Below are positions 15,763 to 24,376 of a stretch of DNA of 40,922 bases, in pieces. Both the position numbers and the translations under genes were made by a program. The DNA is taken from NCBI RefSeq assembly GCF_946479885.1, contig NZ_CAMLHM010000039.1, positions 1-40,922 on the forward strand. Reading direction: 5' to 3'. The stretch's first letter is position 1. Each line of letters starts with the position of its first letter. The notes under the pieces are model-generated. The model did not search any database and was not told the origin of the DNA. It saw nothing but the letters and a program-made list of their open reading frames with translations. Source of the DNA: an uncultured Devosia sp. (GTDB lineage Bacteria; Pseudomonadota; Alphaproteobacteria; Rhizobiales; Devosiaceae).

Positions 15763-16503
15763 CTAGTGCGTGGTCGGGGCGGGTGTGCCTTCGACCGGGG
15801 TCTCCGACGCGGTAGTCGCGGGCGTTTCGGTCGCGGCAGCCGGCTCGGCGGCAGGCGCTGCAGCATCAGCCGGGGCGGCGTCCGCGGGAGCAGCTGCACC
15901 TTCAGCGGGAGCAACAGCGCCTTCGGCAGGAGCCGGAGCGGCCGCGGCCTCTTCGGCAGCCGGGAACGGCACCGGGGTAGCCGACAGGGTCTGCAGGTAA
16001 GCCAGGATGTCGGCGCGCTCTTCGGCGGTACGAATACCGGCGAAGTTCATCTTGGTGCCGGGTACGTAGTCGGCCGGCTTGGTCAGGAAATGGTTGAGGT
16101 TCTCATAGGTCCAGGTATCGCCAGCGGCGTTATGGGCCATCATGCCATCTGAATAGGTAAAGCCTTCGTGGCTGCCTTCAGGCCGGCCGACCACACCATA
16201 TAGCAGCGGACCCTGCTTGTTGGCCTCGCCCTCGGCAAAGTTGTGGCAGCCGGCGCACTTCTTGACGGAGGCCGCGCCACGCTCGGCGCTGGCGCTGGCC
16301 AGCAGCGTGCCAAGGGGAACTTCCGGCTCGGCGGCGGCCGTTTCGCCACCGTGTTCGGCAGCTTCCGGTTCAGGCAGGGCATAGCCCGGGCCGCGGTCTT
16401 CGATAGGGTGGTAGATGGCTTCAGCGACAAAGCCGGCGCCCATGACGAACAACAGCGTGCCCAGCACGGCGCCCATGATCTTGTTAAGCTCGAACGAATC
16501 CAT
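15763..16503 (-). CDS. Membrane-anchored class I cytochrome c (CycM-like)
   Basis: A 246-residue periplasmic electron carrier tethered by an uncleaved N-terminal helix (KIMGAVLGTLLFVMGAGFVAEAI). A linker leads to a mono-haem domain with CAGCH at 83-87 and a likely axial Met152 in GTKMNFAG. It resembles CycM/cytochrome c552 of Rhizobiales, which passes electrons to terminal oxidases. The C-terminal 65 residues or so are an unusual Ala/Pro/Glu-rich repetitive tail (EGAVAPAEGAAAPADAAPAD). The ATG at 16503 begins directly at the helix; the longer frame to 16653 is upstream noise. It is divergent from pheA across 259 bases and ends at a strong terminator. Confidence 0.9.
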   Translation of the reverse strand: MDSFELNKIMGAVLGTLLFVMGAGFVAEAIYHPIEDRGPGYALPEPEAAEHGGETAAAEPEVPLGTLLASASAERGAASVKKCAGCHNFAEGEANKQGPLLYGVVGRPEGSHEGFTYSDGMMAHNAAGDTWTYENLNHFLTKPADYVPGTKMNFAGIRTAEERADILAYLQTLSATPVPFPAAEEAAAAPAPAEGAVAPAEGAAAPADAAPADAAAPAAEPAAATETPATTASETPVEGTPAPTTH

Positions 16504-16762
16504 TTGGTCTCTCTGCCGGTCCATCCCCTGTGGACGATAGTCGAACCCAGCCCAACTTTCGATATCCCAAAGGAAAATCGCCTCAACGGAGGGGCCCGAC
16601 GCGCGCGGAAGATAGTCGCAAGGTGCCAACGGCGCAACCGTGCAAAGCCGCACTGCGACAATTCCCCACCGCGTCCAACGCGGTCCCGCTTGTCAGGGTT
16701 CAATTGACTCCATTTCTGCCCCGGTCCAAAAGCCTTTCGCCTTTCAGCAATGGACGTCCACG

Positions 16763-17593
16763 ATGACCAAGAAGATCGCTTTCCAGGGTGAGCCGGGCGC
16801 CTTCAGCCACGCCGCCGCCAACAATGTCTTCCCCAATGAAGAAGCGATCGGCTGCGTCACCTTCGAGGAAACGATCAACGCCGTGCAATCAGGCAAGGCC
16901 GATTTCGCCGTGGTGCCGGTCGAGAATTCGCTCTATGGCCGCATCACCGACATCCATCACCTGCTGCCCGAAAGCGGCCTCTATATTATCGGCGAGACCT
17001 ATCTGCGGGTCGAAATGACCCTGCTGGGCGTGCCCGGAGCGACGCTCGCGGACATCAAGGCGGTGCAGTCGCTGTCGGTCGCGCTTGGCCAGTGCCGCAA
17101 GTTCATTTCCGACAACGGCTTCCGCACCATCAATGCCGTCGACACCGCAGGCTCCGCCCGCGAAGTGGCGCAGAAGGCCGATAAATCCGTCGCTGCCATC
17201 GCCTCGCGCTTTGCCGGCGAAATCTATGGCCTGGATGTGCTGGCTTCCAACATCGAGGATGCCGACCACAACACGACGCGCTTCCTCGTGCTGTCGCCGA
17301 CGCCCAAGGAGGCTCCGGCCGGCAATGGCAAGGTCAAGACCACCTTCGTCTTCCGGGTGCGCAACGTGCCGGCGGCGCTCTACAAGGCCATGGGCGGCTT
17401 TGCCACCAACGGCGTCAACATGACCAAGCTCGAAAGCTACATGGTGGGCGGCGCCTTCACGGCCACCCAGTTCTATGCCGATATCGAGGGCCACCCATCC
17501 GACATCGGCGTGCAGCATGCCTTCGATGAACTGAAGTTCTTCACCGACTATTTCAAGGTGCTCGGCGTCTATCCCGCCAACGAGAGCAAGTAG
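16763..17593 (+). CDS. pheA: Prephenate dehydratase
   Basis: A 276-residue cytoplasmic enzyme that converts prephenate to phenylpyruvate in phenylalanine biosynthesis. The catalytic domain (about 3-180) has FQGEPGAFSHAAA, VPVENSLYGRI, and the active-site TRF motif in DADHNTTRFLVL. An ACT regulatory domain follows (about 195-272: TTFVFRVRNVPAALYKAMGGFATNGVNMTKLESY). The usual ESRP allosteric motif reads ESYM, as in other Alphaproteobacteria. No chorismate mutase domain is fused. The ATG at 16763 matches the family start; the upstream in-frame extension to 16640 is not family-like. It converges on the small gene at 17596. Confidence 0.94.
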   Translation: MTKKIAFQGEPGAFSHAAANNVFPNEEAIGCVTFEETINAVQSGKADFAVVPVENSLYGRITDIHHLLPESGLYIIGETYLRVEMTLLGVPGATLADIKAVQSLSVALGQCRKFISDNGFRTINAVDTAGSAREVAQKADKSVAAIASRFAGEIYGLDVLASNIEDADHNTTRFLVLSPTPKEAPAGNGKVKTTFVFRVRNVPAALYKAMGGFATNGVNMTKLESYMVGGAFTATQFYADIEGHPSDIGVQHAFDELKFFTDYFKVLGVYPANESK

Positions 17594-17595
17594 AG

Positions 17596-17832
17596 TTAGC
17601 CTTCCATGAGGCCGGGCGGCAGCGAGCCGATGCGCAGCAAGACGCGCGGCTCGTCGTAAGTGTCGGTCTCCACGTCCACCTCCTGCGAGAAGGCGATGAC
17701 GCCGGCGCGGCTGGGCGCAAGCCGTTCTGCGGTGGCCATCGCCTTGTCGGCAGTCTTGGATGGCTGCACCGGATCGGCAACCAGCTTCTTGCCGTTCAGC
17801 TTGAAGGCCTGAACGAGATACATTGTCGCCAT
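17596..17832 (-). CDS. Small conserved hypothetical protein
   Basis: A 78-residue soluble protein beginning MATMYLVQAFKLNGKKL, with alternating hydrophobic residues and a Gly/Pro-rich C-terminus (RIGSLPPGLMEG). I do not recognise a named family. It has no signal peptide or cysteine. Codon use matches the neighbours and AGGAG lies ten bases upstream of the ATG, which supports a real gene. It converges on pheA with two bases between stops, and the LOG-family gene lies upstream on the same strand across 70 bases. Confidence 0.65.
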   Translation of the reverse strand: MATMYLVQAFKLNGKKLVADPVQPSKTADKAMATAERLAPSRAGVIAFSQEVDVETDTYDEPRVLLRIGSLPPGLMEG

Positions 17833-17902
17833 GGGTGGGGTTGCTCCTGATCTGCAGCAGGACCTATCACCTCGTCGCGCCGATCCCTAACCAATACCGG
17901 GA

Positions 17903-18763
17903 TCAATCGCCCCGCAGCACTTCGTCGATCTCGGGCAGGTTGTAGAACTGCCGGATGATGTCCCAGCCTTCCTCGGCCGTGTCGACGATACTGAACAGCT
18001 TGGGATCATCGGGCGCGATGGTGCCGGCTTCGGCCAGCGCCTCGAAGTTGATGACCTTGCTCCAAAACTCTGCGCCGAACAGCAGCAGCGGGATTTTGTC
18101 CATGCGGCCGGTCTGGATCAGCGTCAGCGTTTCGAAAAACTCGTCCAGCGTGCCGAAGCCGCCGGGAAACACCGCCACCGCCTTGGCCCGCATCAGGAAG
18201 TGGATCTTGCGGGTGGCGAAATAGTGGAAGTTGAAGCTGAGGTCGGGCGTCACATAGAGATTGGGCGCCTGCTCGTGTGGCAGCACGATATTGAGCCCGA
18301 TCGAGGGCGCGCCGACATCGGCAGCGCCACGATTGCCCGCTTCCATCACCCCCGGCCCGCCACCGGTCACCACCACATAATCCTTGAAGTCGAGGGCCTT
18401 GGACGTGAATGACGCCAGTTGCGCGAAGCGCCGCGCTTCGTCGTAGTAGCGCGAGGCGGCCTCGAGGTTGCGCTTCTGCACCTCGTTCTTCGCCGCCCAA
18501 GCCGGCATGCCCGGCGCCGGGATGCGGGCGCCGCCAAACAGCACCACCGTCGAATTGATGCCCCGCTCGCGCAGGCGGAATTCGGGCTTGAGATATTCGA
18601 GCTGGAAGCGAACGCCGCGCGTGTCCTCCGAGGTCATGAACTCGTCATCGGCAAAAGCCAGCCGGAACGCCGACGATTGGGTCTGCGGTGTCGATGGCGC
18701 GCGCTTGGATGCGGCAACGTCCTGGACCGAGGTGCGCAACGGGGTAGGGCGGCGTCTGGCCAT
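17903..18763 (-). CDS. LOG family protein (TIGR00730-type)
   Basis: A 286-residue cytoplasmic protein with the Lysine-decarboxylase-like/LOG Rossmann fold. Signature motifs are GGGPGVMEAGNRGA at 134-147 and PGGFGTLDEFFE at 200-211. Biochemically tested LOG proteins with these motifs release the base from nucleoside 5'-monophosphates (cytokinin-activating phosphoribohydrolase); older annotation as lysine decarboxylase is wrong. The N-terminal 35 residues are basic and low complexity and may be disordered. GGAG lies eight bases before the ATG. It is divergent from the DUF817 gene. Confidence 0.88.
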   Translation of the reverse strand: MARRRPTPLRTSVQDVAASKRAPSTPQTQSSAFRLAFADDEFMTSEDTRGVRFQLEYLKPEFRLRERGINSTVVLFGGARIPAPGMPAWAAKNEVQKRNLEAASRYYDEARRFAQLASFTSKALDFKDYVVVTGGGPGVMEAGNRGAADVGAPSIGLNIVLPHEQAPNLYVTPDLSFNFHYFATRKIHFLMRAKAVAVFPGGFGTLDEFFETLTLIQTGRMDKIPLLLFGAEFWSKVINFEALAEAGTIAPDDPKLFSIVDTAEEGWDIIRQFYNLPEIDEVLRGD

Positions 18764-18925
18764 TCCGGCTTCTCCATTGGGCGCGTCCGATCAATGATGG
18801 CGACCCATCGTCAGGTTCGGATACGCGACAAAGACTGTGGTATCAGATCGGCGAAACATCGCCATAATTCCGAACCCTCGGACAGGGCATATCCAGCCGG
18901 GGCGATGTGAGCAAGGGTACGGGGC

Positions 18926-19819
18926 TTGATCCAATTCACGAGTTTGGAAGCGCGCATCGACGCGGTCGCGCATGGCGTGCTGGCGCGCCTGCCGCGTGGC
19001 CGCCTGGCCGATGGCCTTATCGAGTTCCTGGTCTTTGGCCTCAAACAGGCCTGGGCCTGCCTGTTTGGCGGGCTGATGCTCGCCATGATTCTCGTCACCA
19101 CCTTCTGGTGGCCCGATAACGGCATCGACCGCTACGATGTGTTCTTTGTCGCTGCCCTGCTGATTCAAACAGGCATGCTGGTCTTCCGGCTGGAGACCTT
19201 GAGCGAAGCCAAGGTTATCCTGATCTTCCACGTCGTCGGCACCGGCATGGAGCTGTTCAAGACCGCAGCCGGCTCATGGATCTACCCGGAGGATGCCTTC
19301 TTCCGCCTGGGCGGCGTGCCGCTGTTTTCCGGCTTCATGTATGCCTGCGTCGGCTCCTACATGGCGCGTATCCTGCGTATCTTCGACATCACCTTCACCC
19401 GCTATCCGCCGGTGTGGATGACGGTGCTGCTGGCGGTGGCCATCTATGTCAACTTCTTCAGCCACCACTATATTTTCGATTTCCGCTGGCTGCTCTTTGC
19501 CGCCGTGATCGCGCTCTATGCCCGCAGCACCATGCATTACCGCGTGTTCCGCTTCCGCCATCGCATGCCGATGCTCTTGGCCTTCCTCCTGGTCGCGCTG
19601 TTCATCTGGATCGCCGAGAATATCGGCACCTGGTCGCGCGCCTGGATCTACCCCAACCAGCTCGATGGCTGGGCTCTGGTCAGCTGGAGCAAGCTTGGCT
19701 CCTGGTATCTGCTGATGCTGATTTCGGTCGTGCTGGTGACGCTGGTGCATCCGCCAAAGGCCTACCGGCCCGGCTTGGATGCTAGTCCCGAGCCAGTACG
19801 CGGACCCGCAACGCGGTGA
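18926..19819 (+). CDS. DUF817 integral membrane protein
   Basis: A 297-residue polytopic protein with about eight hydrophobic segments. It matches DUF817 by long conserved blocks: AKVILIFHVVGTGMELFKT, GVPLFSGFMYACVGSYMAR, and FIWIAENIGTW followed by KLGSWYLLM. The function is unknown. The best start is TTG at 18926, because an in-frame stop lies at 18908 and no ATG occurs before the first membrane helix. The ribosome binding site is weak. The 3' end overlaps a convergent 55-residue ORF by 38 bases. Confidence 0.85.
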   Translation: MIQFTSLEARIDAVAHGVLARLPRGRLADGLIEFLVFGLKQAWACLFGGLMLAMILVTTFWWPDNGIDRYDVFFVAALLIQTGMLVFRLETLSEAKVILIFHVVGTGMELFKTAAGSWIYPEDAFFRLGGVPLFSGFMYACVGSYMARILRIFDITFTRYPPVWMTVLLAVAIYVNFFSHHYIFDFRWLLFAAVIALYARSTMHYRVFRFRHRMPMLLAFLLVALFIWIAENIGTWSRAWIYPNQLDGWALVSWSKLGSWYLLMLISVVLVTLVHPPKAYRPGLDASPEPVRGPATR

Positions 19820-19949
19820 GCCAGCGGCCGAGCGTGGCAGCAAGGCTTGGCGGATCCTGATAGTTGCGCAGCATGTGCTCGGCCAGGCGATAGCCTTCTT
19901 CGACAATACGCCGCTCGTCGCGCGTCAGGCCGACAGATGGAACACGCAT
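19782..19949 (-). CDS. Small hypothetical protein, 55 residues
   Basis: A 55-residue frame, MRVPSVGLTRDERRIVEEGY to VLARD, preceded by the near-consensus ribosome binding site GGAGGAG six bases upstream of the ATG. That site is strong evidence for translation. The sequence is basic and predicted helical (RRIVEEGYRLAEHML, then PSLAATLGRWLTALRVRVLA), with no membrane segment. I recognise no family. It runs antisense into the last 38 bases of the DUF817 gene. It is divergent from the methyltransferase gene across 150 bases containing a perfect palindrome. Its shortness makes it easy for gene callers to miss. Confidence 0.65.
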   Translation of the reverse strand: MRVPSVGLTRDERRIVEEGYRLAEHMLRNYQDPPSLAATLGRWLTALRVRVLARD

Positions 19950-20058
19950 GGTCGCTCCTCCCGCTTATGGTTGACGAAACCTTAACGCGAAGCGCGGCAC
20001 GCGTCCGGCCCCACCTGCAATCATGGTTTACGCGGGCGGGCTTGACCTGCGCTCAGTC

Positions 20059-20079
20059 ATGTAACAATAGAAGTTACAT
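20059..20079. promoter_or_regulatory. Perfect palindrome upstream of methyltransferase gene
   Basis: ATGTAAC (20059-20065) and GTTACAT (20073-20079) form a perfect seven-base inverted repeat with a seven-base spacer, 20 bases before the methyltransferase start. TTGACC at 20042 could be a -35 element, which would place the palindrome over the promoter. The dyad looks like a TetR- or MerR-class operator. No such regulator is encoded nearby. Confidence 0.65.
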
Positions 20080-20099
20080 TAGTTCCGGAGCACCGCCAT

Positions 20100-20774
20100 A
20101 TGTCCTCCTACTTCAACGAGCAGGGTGCCGCGTCCTACCTCGATGGGCCGCCGCGCCAGGTTCCCGGCTATGCCGGGCTGCTCCGCATGGCCATGTTGCT
20201 CATCGCCGAACGCGTGCCGGCCGATGGTCGTGTGCTCGTCCTGGGGGCCGGTGGTGGGCTCGAGCTCAAGGCCTTCGCTGATGGCCATCCGGGCTGGTCA
20301 TTTGACGGCGTCGATCCTTCCGCCCCCATGCTCCAGCTGGCGGCGAAGACCACCGCCGAGCATGCCGAGCGGATCGAACTGCACGAGGGCTATGTCGACA
20401 CCGCGCCCGATGGGCCGTTCGACGCTGCTACCTGCATCCTGGTGTTTCACTTCATGACGCGCGAGCAGCGCCTCGATGCGTTGCGCCAGCTTCGTCGCCG
20501 CCTCAGGCCCGGCGCCCCCTTCGTGCTCGCCCATATCAGCTTCCCGCAGACCGAGCCGGAACGTTCGCGCTGGATCGGGCGCCACGTCGCCTTTGGCGCA
20601 GCCGCTGGCTTGACCCCGGAACAGCTGGAAAGCGCCCGGCAAGCCATTGGGACTCGGCTGACAATTCTCGATCCGGCAGAGGAGGAAGCCCTGCTGTGCG
20701 AAGCCGGGTTTGCCGACATTGCCCAATTCTACGCCGCCTTAAGCTTCCGCGGCTGGGTTGGCTATGCTGGATAG
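20100..20774 (+). CDS. Class I SAM-dependent methyltransferase
   Basis: A 224-residue soluble methyltransferase. Motif I is VLVLGAGGGLELKAF (about 45-59). The acidic end of strand 2 is in GVDPSAPML, and post-motif segments are DAATCILVFHFM and LRRRLRPGAPFVLAHISF. The substrate is not identifiable; the C-terminal half, with DPAEEEALLCEAGF, resembles small-molecule methyltransferases. GGAG lies about nine bases before the ATG. The palindrome upstream suggests it is an inducible, single-gene unit. The SRP RNA promoter begins 17 bases after its stop. Confidence 0.85.
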   Translation: MSSYFNEQGAASYLDGPPRQVPGYAGLLRMAMLLIAERVPADGRVLVLGAGGGLELKAFADGHPGWSFDGVDPSAPMLQLAAKTTAEHAERIELHEGYVDTAPDGPFDAATCILVFHFMTREQRLDALRQLRRRLRPGAPFVLAHISFPQTEPERSRWIGRHVAFGAAAGLTPEQLESARQAIGTRLTILDPAEEEALLCEAGFADIAQFYAALSFRGWVGYAG

Positions 20775-20790
20775 TTCCGATCCTGAGGCC

Positions 20791-20819
20791 TTGCCAACGC
20801 CACGTTTTGTTCGCATATA
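20791..20819 (+). promoter_or_regulatory. Promoter of the SRP RNA gene
   Basis: TTGCCA (20791-20796) and CATATA (20814-20819) are separated by 17 bases, a good sigma-70-type pair, and the SRP RNA begins about seven bases after the -10. The -10 also lies in the loop of a perfect GTTCGC/GCGAAC repeat (20809-20825). Confidence 0.65.
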
Positions 20820-20825
20820 GCGAAC

Positions 20826-20921
20826 CGGGAGGTTGGCGCGGACGTGTTCCTCGCCAACCGGGTCAGGTCCGGAAGGAAGCAGCCCCAACGAGACCTTCAC
20901 GGGTCGTTGCCAGCCTCCTAC
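20826..20921 (+). ncRNA. ffs: Signal recognition particle RNA (small bacterial type)
   Basis: A roughly 96-base RNA that binds Ffh and targets membrane proteins to the Sec translocon. The conserved domain IV core is clear: GGTCAGGTCC followed by GGAAGGAAGCAGCC (20861-20884), containing the GGAA tetraloop and asymmetric loop. The 5' segment GAGGTTGG (20829-20836) pairs with CCAGCCTC (20910-20917) to close the hairpin. The ends are estimated from pairing and the promoter. It lies upstream of dnaX, a common alphaproteobacterial order. Confidence 0.93.
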
Positions 20922-21052
20922 TTAATCTGTTCACATATGGCGTTTGACGCTCCGCAAGGCGGCTTGAGGCTTTTGCGGTACGGGCGCCATGCCCTATGGT
21001 CGGAGCATGATCCTAGGCAGATTCCTGGCAATGCGAACTCCGGAAGGGCTCG

Positions 21053-22843
21053 ATGGCTGACGCACCGACCTCGCCCTATCTCGTGCTCGCCCGCAAATAC
21101 CGGCCGCGCGATTTCACCACGCTGGTAGGCCAGGACGCGATGGTGCAGACGCTGGGCAACGCCTTTGCGCAGAACCGTATCCACCATGCCTTCATCCTCA
21201 CCGGCGTTCGCGGCGTGGGCAAAACCACGACCGCCCGCATTCTAGCCCGGGCCTTCAACTACGAGGACGCAACCGGGCCGCACCCGACGCTCGATCTGCG
21301 GATCGAGGGCGAGCATTGCCGCGCCATCATCGAGGGTCGTCATGTCGACGTCATCGAGATGGACGCCGCCAGCAATACCGGCATCAATGATATCCGCGAG
21401 ATCATCGACTCGGTGAAATATGCGCCGAGCTCGGCGCCCTACAAAGTCTATGTCATCGACGAAGTGCACATGCTCTCGACGGCGGCCTTCAACGGCCTGC
21501 TCAAGACGCTCGAAGAGCCGCCCCCCTATGTGAAGTTCATCTTCGCCACCACCGAAATCCGCAAGGTGCCGGTGACCATCCTCAGCCGCTGCATGCGCTT
21601 CGACCTTCGGCGCATCACGCCCGAGATCATGACGGCCTATCTCGAATCGATCCTGGGGCAGGAGGGCATCTCCTTCGAGCCGGAGGCGCTGGCCATGATC
21701 GTCCGCGCCGGCGAAGGCTCGGCGCGCGATAATCTCAGCCTGCTCGACCAGGCCATCGCCCATGGCAACGGCACGGTCACCGCGGCGACGGTCAAGGCCA
21801 TGCTCGGCCTGGGCGATCGCGCCCGCATCATCGACCTCTTCGAGGAACTGATGGGCGGCCAGATCGGCCAGGCCATCGAGACCATGCGCACTCTCTACGA
21901 CATGGGCGCCGATCCGCAGACCCTGGTCGCCGACCTCGCCGATTTCACCCATCTGGTGACGCGCATCAAAGTCGTGCCTTCGGCGGCCGACGATGTGTCG
22001 CTGACCCCCGACGAGCGCCGCCGCGGCGCCGAGCTGGCCGGCAAGCTGCCGATGCGGGCGCTGACCCGCGCCTGGCAGATCCTGTTCAAGGGCTATGACG
22101 AGGTGGCCCGCGCCAGCAATGGCCTGCAGGCCGCTGAAATGGCGCTGATCCGTCTGGCCTATGCCGCCGACCTGCCCAGCCCCGACGACCTCATCGCCCG
22201 CCTGGCCAACCAGCCTGCCCCCGCGCCGAGCCTGCCGCCGATGGCGCCTATTTCGCGCGGCCCGTCCAATGGCGGTGGCGGCGCGTCCGCCCTGCGTGTC
22301 GAGTCACCGCGTCCTGTCCTCACTGAGGCGGTTGCGGCGCAGCCGGCAGCTTTGCAGGCCAGTGCACAGCCGGCGCCACAGCCTGTTGCCCAGCCCGCCC
22401 CCCCGCCGCAGGCGGCCATGTCCACCGTCGGCTCCTACAAGGAGCTGATCGCTCTGGCAGGCGCCAAGCGCGACGTGCTGATCAAGCTGGCGCTTGAAGG
22501 GCAGATGCGGCCGCTCTCCTTCGAACAGGGCCGCATCGAGGTGGCGCTGGCCGATGGCGCCGATCCGGGCATCATCGCCACGCTGTCGGCGCGGCTACAG
22601 CTCTGGACGGGCCAGCGTTGGCTGGTCACCGTATCGAGCAAGCCCCTCGACGGCCTCACCCTGCGCCAGGAGAAGGAAGAGCGGGCCGCCTTGCAGCGCG
22701 CCCAGGCCCATGACGATCCGCTGGTGCAGGCCATTCTCAACACCTTTCCGGGGGCCAAGGTCGTCAACGTGAAGGTCAAGGACGACCTTGACACGACGAC
22801 GCCAGATCTGCCGCCCCCGCCACCTGAAGAGGACGACGAATGA
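21053..22843 (+). CDS. dnaX: DNA polymerase III subunit gamma/tau
   Basis: A 596-residue clamp-loader ATPase and polymerase organiser. Walker A is GVRGVGKTT at 51-59 and Walker B is DEVH at 136-139. The sensor region follows, with [20 protein letters not shown]. The zinc-binding loop typical of E. coli DnaX has largely lost its cysteines (only Cys89 near it), as in related Alphaproteobacteria. Domain III spans about 225-360, then a Pro/Ala linker (about 385-450) and a tau-specific C-terminal domain. I saw no obvious slippery frameshift tract, so only the long form is called. GGAAGG precedes the ATG. The stop overlaps the ybaB start by four bases. Confidence 0.95.
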   Translation: MADAPTSPYLVLARKYRPRDFTTLVGQDAMVQTLGNAFAQNRIHHAFILTGVRGVGKTTTARILARAFNYEDATGPHPTLDLRIEGEHCRAIIEGRHVDVIEMDAASNTGINDIREIIDSVKYAPSSAPYKVYVIDEVHMLSTAAFNGLLKTLEEPPPYVKFIFATTEIRKVPVTILSRCMRFDLRRITPEIMTAYLESILGQEGISFEPEALAMIVRAGEGSARDNLSLLDQAIAHGNGTVTAATVKAMLGLGDRARIIDLFEELMGGQIGQAIETMRTLYDMGADPQTLVADLADFTHLVTRIKVVPSAADDVSLTPDERRRGAELAGKLPMRALTRAWQILFKGYDEVARASNGLQAAEMALIRLAYAADLPSPDDLIARLANQPAPAPSLPPMAPISRGPSNGGGGASALRVESPRPVLTEAVAAQPAALQASAQPAPQPVAQPAPPPQAAMSTVGSYKELIALAGAKRDVLIKLALEGQMRPLSFEQGRIEVALADGADPGIIATLSARLQLWTGQRWLVTVSSKPLDGLTLRQEKEERAALQRAQAHDDPLVQAILNTFPGAKVVNVKVKDDLDTTTPDLPPPPPEEDDE

Positions 22844-23163
22844 AAGACATCATGGGTATGATGAAGGCCGCCGGCGAGATGAAGGGCAAGATGGAGGCCA
22901 TGCAGGCTGAACTTGCCAATCTCGTGGTGGAAGGCCGCTCCGGTGGCGGCATGGTCAGCGTATCGCTGTCAGGCAAGGGCGACCTGAGGGGTCTCAAGAT
23001 CGATCCGTCGCTCTTTAAGGAAGACGACGTCGAAGTGCTCGAAGACCTGATCGTTGCGGCCCATGCCGATGCCAAGGCCAAGAGCGAAGCCGAGATGCAG
23101 CGCCGCATGTCGGAAGTCACCGCTGGCCTGCCCATCCCGCCCGGCATGAAGTTTCCGTTCTAG
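22840..23163 (+). CDS. YbaB/EbfC family nucleoid-associated protein
   Basis: A 107-residue dimeric DNA-binding protein that coats the nucleoid. The family pattern is visible: methionine-rich amphipathic N-terminal helix ([25 protein letters not shown]), the strand [21 protein letters not shown], and the C-terminal helix with a PPGMKFPF tail. Its ATG overlaps the dnaX stop (ATGA), and recR follows nine bases later, so dnaX-ybaB-recR form a conserved operon for replication and repair. Confidence 0.95.
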   Translation: MKDIMGMMKAAGEMKGKMEAMQAELANLVVEGRSGGGMVSVSLSGKGDLRGLKIDPSLFKEDDVEVLEDLIVAAHADAKAKSEAEMQRRMSEVTAGLPIPPGMKFPF

Positions 23164-23172
23164 GCATTTCCT

Positions 23173-23769
23173 GTGGCCAACGGCGGACCCGAGATTGAAC
23201 AGCTGATCCAGCTCCTGGCGCGCCTGCCAGGGCTCGGGCCGCGCTCGGCCCGCCGTGCGGTGCTGCAGCTGATCAAGAAGAAGGATCAGTTGATGATCCC
23301 GCTCTCGGCGGCGCTGGATCGGGCGGTCATCGCCGTCCGCAACTGCGAGGTGTGCGGCAATGTCGACACCATGAGCCCGTGCTCGATCTGCGCCGATCCG
23401 CGCCGTTCGGAAAGCGGCATGCTGATCGTGGTCGAGGACGTGGCCGATCTCTGGGCGCTCGAGCGCGCCGGCGTCGGCCAGGTCAAGTATCACGTGCTGG
23501 GCGGCGTGCTGTCGCCGCTCGATGGCGTGGGGCCTGACGATATCAGCATCGACGACCTGCTGCGGCGCGCGCCTGATTTCAAGGAAGTGGTGCTGGCCGT
23601 GAATGCCACGGTCGAAGGCCAGACAACGGCGCATTACATTACCGATCGCCTCGCCGGCTCGGGCATCAGGGTGACGCGCCTGGCCCACGGCGTTCCCGTC
23701 GGGGGCGAGCTCGATTATCTCGACGAAGGCACGCTCAGCCAGGCGCTTCGGGCTCGCACCGAAATCTAA
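23173..23769 (+). CDS. recR: Recombination mediator RecR
   Basis: A 198-residue protein of the RecFOR pathway that helps load RecA at gaps. It has an N-terminal helix-hairpin-helix ([18 protein letters not shown]), a four-cysteine zinc motif at C58, C61, C70 and C73, and a Toprim domain ([17 protein letters not shown]). The C-terminal segment ends with [24 protein letters not shown]. The GTG start at 23173 matches the family N-terminus. The stop overlaps the stop of the convergent acidic protein by two bases. Confidence 0.96.
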   Translation: MANGGPEIEQLIQLLARLPGLGPRSARRAVLQLIKKKDQLMIPLSAALDRAVIAVRNCEVCGNVDTMSPCSICADPRRSESGMLIVVEDVADLWALERAGVGQVKYHVLGGVLSPLDGVGPDDISIDDLLRRAPDFKEVVLAVNATVEGQTTAHYITDRLAGSGIRVTRLAHGVPVGGELDYLDEGTLSQALRARTEI

Positions 23770-24263
23770 TGCAGGTCCCGCCCGGTCCTGAATTCCTCGC
23801 CGCCGTCCCAGGCTTCCTCCTCGAGACTGCCGTCCTCGTCGTCTTCGTCATCGAAGAAGCCTTCTTCGTCGCCCTCGATCGCGTGCCGGGCCTCGTCGTC
23901 GTCAGGCGATAGCGTATCCAGCCGGTCGGCCGGATCGTTGTCGAACGTGGTGGCGAGGCCCGCGAAGTCGTCATTGTCCTCGGCATTGGCGATGGTGGCG
24001 CTCAATTCGTCGATGGCGCGATCCAGTTCGTCCAGCATCGCTGCCGGATCCTGGTCGCCCCAGTCCCCACTTTCACGGATGGCGCTTTCCTCGCGCAGGT
24101 CGCGCAGGCGCGCCAGCCGCTCGCTTGCCGGTCGGTCGTCGCCATAGAGCAGTTCCTCGACCTCGCTTTGCGTATAGGGCTGGGCAATGCCCGGCTGGTC
24201 GGCGTTATCGAAGTTGGTTTCCTGTGGCACCATGGTGCCGTGATGGTCGTGATGCTGCGCCAT
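23766..24263 (-). CDS. Hypothetical acidic protein
   Basis: A 165-residue soluble protein of no family I recognise. The N-terminus is His-rich (MAQHHDHHG). A segment resembling helical pairs follows ([33 protein letters not shown]), and the C-terminal third is extremely acidic ([15 protein letters not shown] then [10 protein letters not shown]). The ATG at 24263 is preferred because AAGGGAG lies six bases upstream; the frame extends to 24371 without such a site. No signal peptide or membrane helix is seen. It follows rmuC by 113 bases on the same strand and converges on recR. Confidence 0.75.
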   Translation of the reverse strand: MAQHHDHHGTMVPQETNFDNADQPGIAQPYTQSEVEELLYGDDRPASERLARLRDLREESAIRESGDWGDQDPAAMLDELDRAIDELSATIANAEDNDDFAGLATTFDNDPADRLDTLSPDDDEARHAIEGDEEGFFDDEDDEDGSLEEEAWDGGEEFRTGRDLH

Positions 24264-24376
24264 ATCAGTCTCCCTTGGCTGGCCAGGTGCCGACATAACG
24301 CGCCAACCGCCAAGCGGTTCGCCACCAGGGACGGATGTGATCGGTTGCATGCCCGTCGCGGGCAGGACCATGACGC

